Made by a program: the position numbers and the translations under genes. DNA of 64,000 bases from Tsukamurella sp040611135. GTDB taxonomy: Bacteria; Actinomycetota; Actinomycetes; Mycobacteriales; Mycobacteriaceae. This document shows positions 34,026 through 42,963 of the stretch, one piece after another. The DNA is taken from NCBI RefSeq assembly GCF_040611135.1, contig NZ_JBEXNL010000003.1:124001-188000 (forward strand). The letters are read 5' to 3'. Under the pieces are notes generated by a model, which was given only the letters and a program-made list of their open reading frames with translations, searched no databases and was not told the DNA's origin. Positions within the stretch are counted from its first letter, which is position 1, and each line of letters begins with the position of its first letter.

Positions 34026-34775
34026 CTAGAAGTCGAAGCCGCCGAAGTCCCCGCCGTCGAAATCGCCACCGCCGACATCGCCGCCGGAGTCCCAGCCGTC
34101 CCCCGCGTCTGCGCCGAAGTCCCCCGCGTCGGCGGCACCGTCGACCCCGGGATCGGCGAGGACGGCCGGGCCGATCCCGGCCATTCCGGCGAACATGGAA
34201 CTGAACAGCAGGTAGCTGCCCACGCCCCAGGCGCCGGCCACGAGGGCGGGCTTCCACCAGGGCTCGCTGTACCAGCCCGCGGGTACGGGCCGACCTGCGA
34301 CGACGCCACCGGGGTAGTAGTTCGGGGTGCGGTCCGACGGTGCGGGGGACGCCTCGAGCGTGCGGCCCTCGACGTCCACCGAACGGTCCTCGGAGACCGA
34401 ACCGGCGGAGCGCTGACCGTCGAGCTCGGGGATCGGCGGGCCGGGATCCATGTCCATGGCCACCCGCGCGGCCCGCGCGTAGTAGAGGCCCTCGAGCGCG
34501 GTCTGCTTGGCGAGCCGGGCCTGCGCGGGCGTGTTCGCGCCGCCGACCTGGGCGCCGGCGGCGGTGTACCGCTCGCCGGCATCCGCGAGGGCCTGACGTG
34601 CCGCGTCGTTCGACCCGACGAGGTTGTTCACCTGCCCGGCGAGCCGGTCGATGGCGGCCCGGGCGTCGGCCTGTGCGTCCGACAGGGCGGTGGTCCGGGC
34701 ACCGCGATTGCGTACGACGTTCGCGATGACGAGTGCGATCGCCACGATCACGACGATGATGAGCAGGGTCTTCAT
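34026..34775 (-). CDS. DUF1542-like membrane-anchored protein with Gly/Asp-rich tail
   Basis: The 249-residue protein opens with a membrane anchor (MKTLLIIVVIVAIALVIANV), followed by a helical segment (about 28-115), an acidic and proline-rich region, a second hydrophobic segment (about 180-200) and a C-terminal tail of GGGDF/GGDF repeats. Tails of this kind recur in actinobacterial membrane proteins, but no function is established. The ATG at 34775 gives a complete anchor, though no clear ribosome binding site precedes it. A truncated copy of the 3' end is found at 27937-28134, on the far side of the T7SS-like operon. Confidence 0.75.
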   Translation of the reverse strand: MKTLLIIVVIVAIALVIANVVRNRGARTTALSDAQADARAAIDRLAGQVNNLVGSNDAARQALADAGERYTAAGAQVGGANTPAQARLAKQTALEGLYYARAARVAMDMDPGPPIPELDGQRSAGSVSEDRSVDVEGRTLEASPAPSDRTPNYYPGGVVAGRPVPAGWYSEPWWKPALVAGAWGVGSYLLFSSMFAGMAGIGPAVLADPGVDGAADAGDFGADAGDGWDSGGDVGGGDFDGGDFGGFDF

Positions 34776-34855
34776 GCCGTCGACGGTACCGAGACCGGAC
34801 GTCGCGCGGCTTACAGTGATCTGAAGATCCGGACTTTTCGCCGACGGTGAACGAC

Positions 34856-34892
34856 GGAGGACCCGCCACCCCACGCGGGTGACGGGTCCTCC
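34856..34892 (-). terminator. Hairpin terminator after ino1
   Basis: GGAGGACCCG (34856-34865) pairs perfectly with CGGGTCCTCC (34883-34892), and the 17-nt loop can pair further (CACCC with GGGTG). It lies 33 bp beyond the ino1 stop on the minus strand. No T-tract follows. Confidence 0.7.
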
Positions 34893-34924
34893 GGTCCGGG
34901 TTGTGCACCCGCCGATCGCGCGGA

Positions 34925-36022
34925 CTACTCCGCGCCGATGATGAACTCCTCGAGCTGCTTGCGCGCCACGTCGTCGGCGATCTGCTCCGGCGGGGACTTC
35001 ATCAGGTACGCCGAGGCGGGGATCACGGGGCCGCCGATGCCGCGGTCCTTGGCGATCTTCGCGGCGCGCACGGCGTCGATGATGATGCCGGCCGAGTTGG
35101 GCGAGTCCCAGACCTCGAGCTTGTACTCCAGGTTCAGCGGCACGTCGCCGAAGGCGCGACCCTCGAGGCGGACGTACGCCCACTTGCGGTCGTCGAGCCA
35201 CTCGACGTAGTCCGACGGGCCGATGTGCACGTTCTTGTCGTGCACCTTGCCGGCCAGCGGGCCGTTGAGGTTGCTGGTGACGGCCTGGGTCTTGGAGACC
35301 TTCTTCGACTCGAGGCGGTCGCGCTCGAGCATGTTCTTGAAGTCCATGTTGCCGCCGACGTTCAGCTGGTACGTACGGTCCAGCGTGACGCCCCGGTCCT
35401 CGAACAGCTTCGCCATCACGCGGTGCGTGATGGTCGCGCCGACCTGCGACTTGATGTCGTCGCCGACGATCGGGACGCCCGCGTCGCGGAACTTCGCGGC
35501 CCACTCGGGGTCGGAGGCGATGAAGACGGGCAGCGCGTTGACGAAGGCCACGCCCGCGTCGATGGCGCACTGCGCGTAGAACTTGTCGGCCTCCTCGGAG
35601 CCCACGGGCAGGTACGAGACCAGCACGTCGACCTCGTTGTCCTTGAGCGCCTGCACCACGTCGACGCCCTCGCCCGGTGCCTCCTCGATGGTCAGGCGGT
35701 AGTACTTGCCCAGGCCGTCGAGGGTGTGGCCGCGCTGCACGGTGACGCCGGTGGGCGGCACGTCGGCGATCTTGATGGTGTTGTTCTCCGAGGCGTTGAT
35801 CGCCTCCGAGAGGTCGAATCCGACCTTCTTGCCGTCCACGTCGAACGCGGCGACGAACTCGACGTCGCGAACGTGGTACGGGCCGAACTTCACGTGCATG
35901 AGGCCCGGGACGGTGGCGTCGTCGGCCACGTCCTTGTAGTAGTGGACGCCCTGCACGAGCGAACTGGCGCAGTTGCCCACGCCGACGATCGCAACGCGGA
36001 CCTTGGTGGAGTTGTCAGTCAC
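34925..36022 (-). CDS. ino1: Myo-inositol-1-phosphate synthase
   Basis: The 365-residue enzyme converts glucose 6-phosphate to 1L-myo-inositol 1-phosphate with NAD+. This is the first step towards phosphatidylinositol, PIMs and mycothiol. It has the NAD-binding motif VRVAIVGVGNCASSLVQG (about residues 8-25), the segment SYLPVGSEEADKFYAQCAID (about 136-155) and QLNVGGNMDFKNML (about 220-233). The length is typical of the actinobacterial form (Rv0046c type). GTG 36022 overlaps the PadR gene's stop by 8 nt, so the two are co-transcribed with padR first. A hairpin follows the gene. Confidence 0.97.
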   Translation of the reverse strand: MTDNSTKVRVAIVGVGNCASSLVQGVHYYKDVADDATVPGLMHVKFGPYHVRDVEFVAAFDVDGKKVGFDLSEAINASENNTIKIADVPPTGVTVQRGHTLDGLGKYYRLTIEEAPGEGVDVVQALKDNEVDVLVSYLPVGSEEADKFYAQCAIDAGVAFVNALPVFIASDPEWAAKFRDAGVPIVGDDIKSQVGATITHRVMAKLFEDRGVTLDRTYQLNVGGNMDFKNMLERDRLESKKVSKTQAVTSNLNGPLAGKVHDKNVHIGPSDYVEWLDDRKWAYVRLEGRAFGDVPLNLEYKLEVWDSPNSAGIIIDAVRAAKIAKDRGIGGPVIPASAYLMKSPPEQIADDVARKQLEEFIIGAE

Positions 36023-36569
36023 CGTTCTTCCCTTCAGTCGGTGTCAGTCGGTCGTCGGAGCGGGATTCGGCGGCGATCAACTCGTTGAGCCACCGCACCT
36101 CACGCTCCGACGTTTCCAGTCCCAGCTCGTGCAACTGCCGCGTGTACGTCTCGCTCGAGCCCCCGGCCGCGAGGGCCCGACGGAGCTCCTCCCGTCGCTC
36201 CTCGACCTGCCGGCGGCGACCCTCGAGGATGCGCAGCCGGGCCTGGGCGGGAGTGGCGGTGAAGAAGGCGAGATGCACGCCGAACCCGTCGTCCGTGAAA
36301 TTCTGCGGTCCGGTGTCGGCGACCAGGGCGGAGAACCGCTCCTTGCCCGCCGGGGTCAGACCGTAGACACGGCGCGCTCGGCGCTTCGACGGGCCCGGCC
36401 CGTCCTCCTCGGCGATGTAGCCGGCATCCTGCGCGCGGCGCAGGGCGGGGTACAGCGAACCGTAGGAGAACGCGCGGAACGGACCCAGCAGTTCCGTCAG
36501 CCGCTTGCGGATCTCGTAGCCGTGCATGGGGGATTCGTGCAGCAGACCGAGTACTGCGAGTTCGAGCAC
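36015..36569 (-). CDS. PadR-family transcriptional regulator
   Basis: The 184-residue protein has the PadR winged-helix N-terminus (ELAVLGLLHESPMHGYEIRK near residues 3-22, then AFSYGSLYPALRRAQDAGYI) and the family's C-terminal helical dimerisation arm (LRILEGRRRQVEERREELRR). The start is set at GTG 36569 because GAGGAGG lies 6 nt before it; GTG 36590 would add seven residues. PadR proteins usually repress their own promoter and neighbours in response to small ligands. Overlap with ino1 suggests control of inositol synthesis. A palindrome 81-105 bp upstream of the start is a candidate operator. The position matches Rv0047c. Confidence 0.92.
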   Translation of the reverse strand: MLELAVLGLLHESPMHGYEIRKRLTELLGPFRAFSYGSLYPALRRAQDAGYIAEEDGPGPSKRRARRVYGLTPAGKERFSALVADTGPQNFTDDGFGVHLAFFTATPAQARLRILEGRRRQVEERREELRRALAAGGSSETYTRQLHELGLETSEREVRWLNELIAAESRSDDRLTPTEGKNGD

Positions 36570-36649
36570 TGCCGCCTCCTCTCCGGGCACGGCGCCGAGC
36601 CCGTGCGGCCGACGCGAGTGGATCTATCTCATCAATCGATCGGCAGTTG

Positions 36650-36674
36650 TATCGCGCCGATATATACGACGATA
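36650..36674 (-). promoter_or_regulatory. PadR operator candidate
   Basis: TATCG (36650-36654) and CGATA (36670-36674) are inverted around an AT-rich centre (GATATATAC). PadR operators are typically AT-rich dyads of about this size near the promoter. It is the most AT-rich point in the 237-bp gap between padR and the DUF5318 gene. The gap has no other gene. Confidence 0.5.
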
Positions 36675-36806
36675 CCCCAGCGATGAACGTGCGATGAACG
36701 GCAGGCGGCCTCGCGGCCGGTGCGAGCGCTCGGACCGGGGGAGGATCGGCGTGGGCGGAATGCCCTTGTCGCGGCAGTGCGCACCTGAGCCACGTACATT
36801 GGATCC

Positions 36807-37205
36807 GTGCGGACGCAGAGGCAAACGGTGGACTACGCGCTGCAGCGGCGATCGCTGCTCGCGTCGGTCAATGCCGGGCGCACCGCGGTGAAGTCCGTGT
36901 GCGATGCCGATACCTACCTGCTGCGCGCAGCCAAGTTCCACGGCCGCACGTCCGAGGTGCTGTGCCCGATCTGCCGCAAGGAGCAGCTGACCCTCGTGTC
37001 GTGGGTGTTCGGTGATTCGCTCGGCCCGGCGTCGGGTTCGGCACGGACGGATGCGGAGCTCAGCGACCTCGAATCCACGTCAGCGGAGTTCTCCGTGCAT
37101 GTCGTGGAGGTCTGTAGGTCGTGCAACTGGAATCATCTGGTGCAGTCGTACGTCGCGGGGCTGCCCCCGCGGCCGAAGCGGAAACGTCGCGCGGCGCCCG
37201 GCTAA
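36807..37205 (+). CDS. DUF5318 family protein with Zn-ribbon-like cysteines
   Basis: The 132-residue protein matches DUF5318, a family found next to ponA in mycobacteria (Rv0049 position). It has two CxxC pairs, CPICRK near residues 53-58 and CRSCNWNH near 104-111, which could bind one zinc, and a basic C-terminal tail (PPRPKRKRRAA). A GTG at 36807 starts the frame. It lies 81 bp upstream of the penicillin-binding protein gene and is likely transcribed with it. The function is unknown; the link to cell-wall synthesis rests on conserved location only. Confidence 0.85.
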   Translation: MRTQRQTVDYALQRRSLLASVNAGRTAVKSVCDADTYLLRAAKFHGRTSEVLCPICRKEQLTLVSWVFGDSLGPASGSARTDAELSDLESTSAEFSVHVVEVCRSCNWNHLVQSYVAGLPPRPKRKRRAAPG

Positions 37206-37286
37206 CGGGATCCGGCGGCCGGTCGGCACGACGGGGGTGGCGCGGGGGCGCACGAGAAGAACGAAGAGACGAGCGGAGAACCAGCG

Positions 37287-40034
37287 GTGACGAACCCGGG
37301 TGGCAACGACGAGCGGAACGGGGCGGCCGGAGGGCCGTCGCGACCCGGAGGGGCGGTCCCTCCGCGGCCCGCGCCGAAGCCGCCGGTCCCGCCGCAGGCG
37401 GCGCCGACCACGCAGTTCCCGCTGGTGCAGCCCAGCGGCCAGGGCCAGGCGCAGGGCGCCGGGGCGAATCCCGGCCGTCCGGCTCCGGGCGCGAACGCGG
37501 CCCCGGCACCGTCGGGCCCCGGCGCGAGCCAGGCACCGTCGGGCGCGACCGTGCCGCCGGCGGGCACCGCGCGCGCCGCCTACCAGCCCCTCTCCGGTCG
37601 TTCGGTCGACGAATCCGAGTTGGCCGCCGAGGCCGATCGCGGCGGGCAGCCGCGCCCGGAGCAGCCGGAGCAGCCGGTCGTGATCCGCAAGGCCGCCCCG
37701 GTCCCGCCCCCGCCGGCCGACGGTGGCGGTGACGGCCCGGGGGGCGACGGTCCGGGGAACGACGGGCCCGGTGGGGGCGACGGGGACGGGCCGGACGAGC
37801 CCGAGGACGGCGATCATGACGACTCCGACAAGAAGGGCCTGCGAGCACTCGTGAGCGGATCACTCTTCCGACGCGTCGTGACCGGCGGCGTGGCCGCGGT
37901 CGCGCTGATCCTCGTGGTGGCGCTGCTGGCGTTCCTCATCGGCTACTGGCGCACCGACGTGCCACAGCCCGGTGAGATCCAGACCGAGCAGGTCGCGACG
38001 GTCACGATGAAGGACGGCACCACTCCGCTCGCGCGAATCGTCCCGGCCGGCGGCAACCGCGAGATCCTGCCCGCGCAGGACATCCCGGACGTGATGAAGA
38101 ACGCCATCATGGCGGCGGAGGACCGGGACTTCGCGACGAATCCGGGCTTCTCGCTCAAGGGCTTCGCGCGCGCCGTCTGGTTGCGCGTACCGGGCGTCGC
38201 GGGCGACGGTCAGGACGCGGGCGGTGGTTCCACGATCACGCAGCAGTACGTGAAGAACGCGCTGGTCGGCGACGAGTCCTCGCTGACGCGCAAGTGGAAA
38301 GAGCTCATCATCTCGACCAAGATGTCCAACTCCTGGTCGAAGGACGACATCATGGCCGCCTACCTGAACACGATCTACTTCGGGCGCGGCGCGTACGGCA
38401 TCCAGGCCGCGGCGAAGGCCTACTTCAACATCAACGCGAAGGACCTCAAGGCCGAGCAGGCGGCGCTCCTGGCGGGCGTGGTCCGCGGGCCGTCGCTGTA
38501 CGAGCCCACCACGCACCTCGCCGACGCCACCGGGCGGTGGAACTACGTGCTCGACGGCATGGTCGACATGAAGACGCTCGATCCGACGCAGCGGGCGAAG
38601 ATGCAGTTCCCGAAGGTGACGGCGCTGAGCAAGAGCAGCGGTGACGACCTGTCCGCCGGTCCGAACGGCCTGATCAAGACGCAGGTGCTGCGCGAGCTCA
38701 AGGACGCGGGCATCGACGAGTCGACGCTGAACACGCAGGGCCTGAAGATCACCACCACGATCGACCCGCAGGCGCAGTCGGCGGCGGTGAAGGCCGCCAA
38801 GAACATGGCCGAGAACCAGCCGAAGGACCTGCGCACCGCGATCGTCTCCGTCGACCCGAAGACGGGCGGCGTCCTCGCCTACTACGGCGGCGACGACGGC
38901 AACGGCTACGACCGCGTGCAGGCCGGCCTGCAGACCGGATCGTCGTTCAAGGTGTTCGCGCTGGTCGCCGGGCTCGAGCAGGGCATCGGCCTGTCGAAGG
39001 TCTACTCCTCGTCGCCGTTCAAGGCCCAGGGCGTCACGGTCACCAACTCGGACGGCGAGTCCTGCGGCAGCTGCAACCTGGCCACGGCGATGAAGATGTC
39101 GCTCAACACCGTGTTCTATCGGCTCATGATGGATCTCAACGGCCAGGCCCAGGCGGTCGCGGATGCGGCGCACAAGGCCGGCGTCGCCGAGAGCTTCGGC
39201 GATATCAAGAAGACGCTGCAGCAGTCGGACGGCAGCGGCGTCGAGGGCGGCGTCGTGCTGGGCCAGTACCAGAGCCGGCCGATCGACATGGCCTCCGCGT
39301 ACGCCACCCTGGCCGCCGAGGGCGTCTACCGCAAGCCGCATCTCATCTCGAAGGTCGTGACCGCCGACGGCCGGACGCTGCTCGACCGCCAGAGCGATCC
39401 CGGCGAGCGCCGCTTCAGCAAGGACGTCGCGAACAACGTGACCGCGGCGCTCCAGCCCATCGCCTCCTACTCCAACGGCCACGGGCTGGCCGGCGGTCGC
39501 GCCTCGGCCGCCAAGACCGGCACCGCGCAGTACCAGGACACGGGGCAGAACAAGGACGCCTGGATGGTCGGCTACACCCCGTCGATCTCGACGGCGGTCT
39601 GGGTCGGCAACGACAAGGGCGGCCCGATCACCAATTCGTACGGCGGCATCATCTACGGTTCGGGCGTCCCGTCGGACGTCTGGAAGCAGACGATGGACGG
39701 CGCGCTCGCCGACTCGGATTATGAATCCTTCCCGACCCCGGGCTACATCGGCGGTTCGGCGGGCGTGCCGGTGGAGACCCGGGTGCGCACCAGCTCCGTC
39801 GGCACCGCGTCGGCGTCGGCGTCGGCCGATCCGAGTGCGAGCCGCACGGTGCCGGGCCTGCCCGGCGTCCCGATGCCCACGTTCCCGTGGGATCCGACGA
39901 CCACGCAGCCGGGCAACGGTTACCCGACCTACCCGGGGCAGCAGCCCACCACGCGCCCGCGCCCCGGTGGCGGCACGGGTAACGGGAACGGCGGCCAGAC
40001 GGTGCCGCCGCGGGTGACGAACCCGGTGCCGTGA
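37287..40034 (+). CDS. ponA: Bifunctional penicillin-binding protein (class A, PBP1 type)
   Basis: The 915-residue protein builds peptidoglycan outside the membrane: a GT51 transglycosylase polymerises lipid II and a transpeptidase cross-links it. A Pro/Gly-rich cytosolic N-terminus of about 195 residues is followed by one membrane segment (about 195-218). The GT51 domain contains MAAEDRDF (catalytic Glu278) and GGSTITQQYVKN. The transpeptidase has SSFK (Ser552), SLN and KTGTAQ (Lys743). The last 120 residues are Ser/Pro/Thr/Gly-rich. GTG 37287 has GAGCGGAG upstream. It corresponds by place to PonA1 (Rv0050). The downstream GT87 gene overlaps it by GTGA. Confidence 0.97.
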   Translation: MTNPGGNDERNGAAGGPSRPGGAVPPRPAPKPPVPPQAAPTTQFPLVQPSGQGQAQGAGANPGRPAPGANAAPAPSGPGASQAPSGATVPPAGTARAAYQPLSGRSVDESELAAEADRGGQPRPEQPEQPVVIRKAAPVPPPPADGGGDGPGGDGPGNDGPGGGDGDGPDEPEDGDHDDSDKKGLRALVSGSLFRRVVTGGVAAVALILVVALLAFLIGYWRTDVPQPGEIQTEQVATVTMKDGTTPLARIVPAGGNREILPAQDIPDVMKNAIMAAEDRDFATNPGFSLKGFARAVWLRVPGVAGDGQDAGGGSTITQQYVKNALVGDESSLTRKWKELIISTKMSNSWSKDDIMAAYLNTIYFGRGAYGIQAAAKAYFNINAKDLKAEQAALLAGVVRGPSLYEPTTHLADATGRWNYVLDGMVDMKTLDPTQRAKMQFPKVTALSKSSGDDLSAGPNGLIKTQVLRELKDAGIDESTLNTQGLKITTTIDPQAQSAAVKAAKNMAENQPKDLRTAIVSVDPKTGGVLAYYGGDDGNGYDRVQAGLQTGSSFKVFALVAGLEQGIGLSKVYSSSPFKAQGVTVTNSDGESCGSCNLATAMKMSLNTVFYRLMMDLNGQAQAVADAAHKAGVAESFGDIKKTLQQSDGSGVEGGVVLGQYQSRPIDMASAYATLAAEGVYRKPHLISKVVTADGRTLLDRQSDPGERRFSKDVANNVTAALQPIASYSNGHGLAGGRASAAKTGTAQYQDTGQNKDAWMVGYTPSISTAVWVGNDKGGPITNSYGGIIYGSGVPSDVWKQTMDGALADSDYESFPTPGYIGGSAGVPVETRVRTSSVGTASASASADPSASRTVPGLPGVPMPTFPWDPTTTQPGNGYPTYPGQQPTTRPRPGGGTGNGNGGQTVPPRVTNPVP

Positions 40035-41728
40035 CGGGAGTCCCGGGCGACGTGGGCACGGGTGGGGGCTCCGACGTGGACGACGACCGTCTCCACGTCA
40101 GCCCCGGCCGCTACGAGCCGGCCACGGCGATCGAGCCGGACCGGGACGTCCCGAGCCGCACCGATGCAGTGGCGCGGGACTTCTCGACGGCGGTCGGCGG
40201 CCCGGTCGGTGCGCACGCGCAGCTGGGCTTCCAGCGGTTCTTCACGCCGCTGCGCCTGATCCTCCTGGTCGCGGTGCTGTTCCTGGCCCTCGGCTGGACC
40301 ACGAAGGCGGGTTGCCTGCAGCAGAAGAACGACGGCGGGCAGCTGGTGCTCGACTGGTCGGGCAATCGTCCGTACGCCGCGATGTGCTATTCGGACACGG
40401 TGCCGCTGTACGGGGCGGAGCGCCTGAACGAGGGCCTCATGCCCTACAAGACGCAGTTCTTCGACACCGATCCCACGGGCGCCCGGCAGGAGCGCTACAT
40501 GGAGTACCCGGTGCTCACCGGCATGTACCAGTACGCCTCGATGCGGATCGCCAAGACCTGGGCGGCGCTGCACGACGAGTGGGGCGTGCCCGCGGCCATT
40601 GAGGTCGTGCTGTTCTTCACGGTCGCCGCCGTCGGGCTCGCGATGTTCTGGCTGATCGCGGTGTGGGCGACGACCCGATCAGCCGGTGGCTCGGCAGGCC
40701 CCGGGCACGGAGCGGCCCGCAGGCCGTGGGACGCGATGCTGATGGCTGCGTCGCCGCTGGTCGCGGTGCACATCTTCACCAACTTCGACGCGATCGCCGT
40801 CGCCGCGATGGCCGTCGGAATGCTGCTCTGGTCCAGGCGGATGCCCGCGTGGGCGGGCGTCGTGATCGGGCTCGGCACCGCGGCGAAGCTGTACCCGGCG
40901 TTCCTGTTGATCGTGCTGTTCTTCCTGTGTCTGCGTGCGGGCCGGCTGCGGCCGTGGCTCACCGCGTCGCTCACCGCGGCCGCCGCGTGGCTCGTCGTCA
41001 ACCTGCCGGTGCTGGCCCTGTGGCCGCAGGGCTGGTGGGAGTTCTTCCACCGGAACTCGATCCGTGCGGTCGACATGGACTCGATCTACGCCGTCATCAG
41101 CTCGTTCACCGGCGGCTGGGTGTTCGGCGGCGCGGGCCCGCGGGGCGGCGCCTCCGCGCTCGCCAATGCGATCACCCTCGTGCTCTTCCTCGCGGTGATC
41201 GCCGGGGTGGGCTACCTGGCGCTGAAGGCGCCCCGCCGGCCCCGGGTCGCGCAGCTCGCGTTCCTCCTGGTCGCGGGCTTCCTCCTGGTCAACAAGGTGT
41301 GGAGCCCGCAGTACTCGCTGTGGCTGGTACCGCTGGCCGTGCTCGCGATCCCGCACACCCGGATCCTGCTGGCGTGGATGACGATCGACGCGCTGGTCTG
41401 GGTGCCGCGCATGATGTACTTCCTCGGCATCCAGAACAAGGGACTGCCGGAGCAGGCCTTCACGGCCACCGTCCTCCTGCGCGACCTGGCCGTGATCGGC
41501 CTCTGCGTGCTCGTGGTGCGGCAGATCTACCGGCCCGATGAGGACCTGGTCCGGTCGACCTTCCCGGGGCCGTACTCGCCCCCGTTGGACGACCCCGCGG
41601 GCGGCGTGCTCGACGGTGCGCCGGACGCGTCGTGGCTGCGCAGCCGCAGCGATGCGCGGGGGAGGTACCAGAGGAAGACCACCAGCAGTGCTGCCCGGCC
41701 CCAGACGCCGATCCACACACCCCACTGA
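40031..41728 (+). CDS. GT87-family membrane glycosyltransferase
   Basis: The 565-residue protein has a hydrophilic N-terminus (about 75 residues), roughly ten to twelve membrane segments and the polyprenyl-phosphate-mannose-type features of GT87/DUF2029 proteins. They include FFDTDPTGARQERYMEYPVL (about 145-164), HIFTNFDAIAVAAMAVGML and WSPQYSLWLVPLAVLAIPH. Actinobacterial members transfer mannose or arabinose from lipid carriers to envelope glycans; the exact product is not predictable. GTG 40031 overlaps the ponA stop by 4 nt, so it is translated with it, as with Rv0050/Rv0051. Its last 67 codons lie opposite the 3' end of the next gene. Confidence 0.9.
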   Translation: MTGVPGDVGTGGGSDVDDDRLHVSPGRYEPATAIEPDRDVPSRTDAVARDFSTAVGGPVGAHAQLGFQRFFTPLRLILLVAVLFLALGWTTKAGCLQQKNDGGQLVLDWSGNRPYAAMCYSDTVPLYGAERLNEGLMPYKTQFFDTDPTGARQERYMEYPVLTGMYQYASMRIAKTWAALHDEWGVPAAIEVVLFFTVAAVGLAMFWLIAVWATTRSAGGSAGPGHGAARRPWDAMLMAASPLVAVHIFTNFDAIAVAAMAVGMLLWSRRMPAWAGVVIGLGTAAKLYPAFLLIVLFFLCLRAGRLRPWLTASLTAAAAWLVVNLPVLALWPQGWWEFFHRNSIRAVDMDSIYAVISSFTGGWVFGGAGPRGGASALANAITLVLFLAVIAGVGYLALKAPRRPRVAQLAFLLVAGFLLVNKVWSPQYSLWLVPLAVLAIPHTRILLAWMTIDALVWVPRMMYFLGIQNKGLPEQAFTATVLLRDLAVIGLCVLVVRQIYRPDEDLVRSTFPGPYSPPLDDPAGGVLDGAPDASWLRSRSDARGRYQRKTTSSAARPQTPIHTPH

Positions 41729-42963
41729 ACCCACCACGTGATGGGCGTGTTCGCGGCGTGCTCGGAGAAGTAGTTCCACACCGTGAGCTCGAGGCTCAGA
41801 TCGAACAGCAGGTACGCTGCGACCAGCCGCCAGTCGACCTTGAGCAGGATGAAGAAGGGCAGCAGCCACAGCACGTACTGGGGTGAGTGCACCTTGTGGA
41901 ACAGCATGAACGCGGCGAGGAGCGCACCGCTGACGCCGACCCACGGGTAGACGCCGGTGCGGCGGTAGCGCAGCCACCCGACGACCAGCAGCGCGACGAT
42001 CGAGACCGCGATCAGTAGCGGTGAGAGCGCGCCGACGAGATCGTCGTAGGCCTTCGGATCGTCGTAGGCCTTGAGCACGCCCCAGTACCAGATGGAGTTG
42101 GTCGACAGGTCCGCCGTCCGCAGCTCCTGGAACTTCAGCGAGGCGCGCCAGCCGTCGAAGCCGAACACCATGAAGGGCACGTTGATCGCTACGGCGACCA
42201 CCACGGCCGTCGCCGCGGTGGCAGCGGCGCCGACCCAGTCGAGCAGTCGCCAGTCGATCCGGGCGCGCCGCCCGGGACCGTCGGGCAGTGCGACGGTGCC
42301 GCCCCGCCCGTGGGTGAGCACGTACAGCACGAGCGGCGCTACGAACAGGCCCGGATAGATCTTGAGGTCGAAGCCGACGGCGAGCACCGCGGCGGTGGCG
42401 ATCGCCGGGACCCGGATCGAGCCCTCGGTCCGGTCGGCCCACGCCATGATCCCGAAACCGAGGGTCGCGGCCGCCACGACGGGGAGCTCCATGTTGTGGA
42501 AGGCGTACAGCGCCAGCGGCGGGGCCACCGCCCACAGCGCGGCGGTGCGGCCCGAGACCTTCGCGAGCACCCAGGCGGTGAGCAGTCCGAAGGGCGCGAG
42601 CAGCAGGGCCATGTGCAGCAGGAACTCGGCGTCGTTGTGCGCGCCGATCGCGCCCACCCAGAAGAGCAGCCCGCTGAGCACGGGGTACTCGATCGCGCCG
42701 CCCTGCAGTTTGCCGTCGGCGTCGATCCACCCGTTCAGGTACGGGAAGACGTGGTTGTTGACCTCGCGACCGCTCCAGAGGAACTGCAGGTCGGAGTAGC
42801 AGATCCGGCCCGGCGTGTTGGCGAAGCCCTCGGAGCGGCCGAACTGGTCGAAGGGTGCGCCGGTGCACTGCGCCTTGATCTGGTAGCCGATGACGAGCGC
42901 TGCAACGGTGAGACCGAGCACGGTCCACGCCACCCGGTCGGGGCGGAATCTGGGCCGGGACAT
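41527..42963 (-). CDS. Second GT87-family membrane glycosyltransferase
   Basis: The 478-residue protein has about eleven membrane segments and is a distant paralogue of the convergent GT87 protein. It shares GAIEYPVLSGLLFWVG (about residues 85-100), AFHNMELPVVAAATLGFG and HSPQYVLWLLPFFILLK. An ATG at 42963 with GGTGGAG a few bases before it is preferred; GTG 42972 would add three residues. Its last membrane segment and Ser/Pro/Gly-rich tail are encoded by DNA that also encodes the tail of the other gene, in a 202-bp convergent overlap. It likely acts on envelope glycans; no specific product can be given. Confidence 0.88.
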   Translation of the reverse strand: MSRPRFRPDRVAWTVLGLTVAALVIGYQIKAQCTGAPFDQFGRSEGFANTPGRICYSDLQFLWSGREVNNHVFPYLNGWIDADGKLQGGAIEYPVLSGLLFWVGAIGAHNDAEFLLHMALLLAPFGLLTAWVLAKVSGRTAALWAVAPPLALYAFHNMELPVVAAATLGFGIMAWADRTEGSIRVPAIATAAVLAVGFDLKIYPGLFVAPLVLYVLTHGRGGTVALPDGPGRRARIDWRLLDWVGAAATAATAVVVAVAINVPFMVFGFDGWRASLKFQELRTADLSTNSIWYWGVLKAYDDPKAYDDLVGALSPLLIAVSIVALLVVGWLRYRRTGVYPWVGVSGALLAAFMLFHKVHSPQYVLWLLPFFILLKVDWRLVAAYLLFDLSLELTVWNYFSEHAANTPITWWVQWGVWIGVWGRAALLVVFLWYLPRASLRLRSHDASGAPSSTPPAGSSNGGEYGPGKVDRTRSSSGR

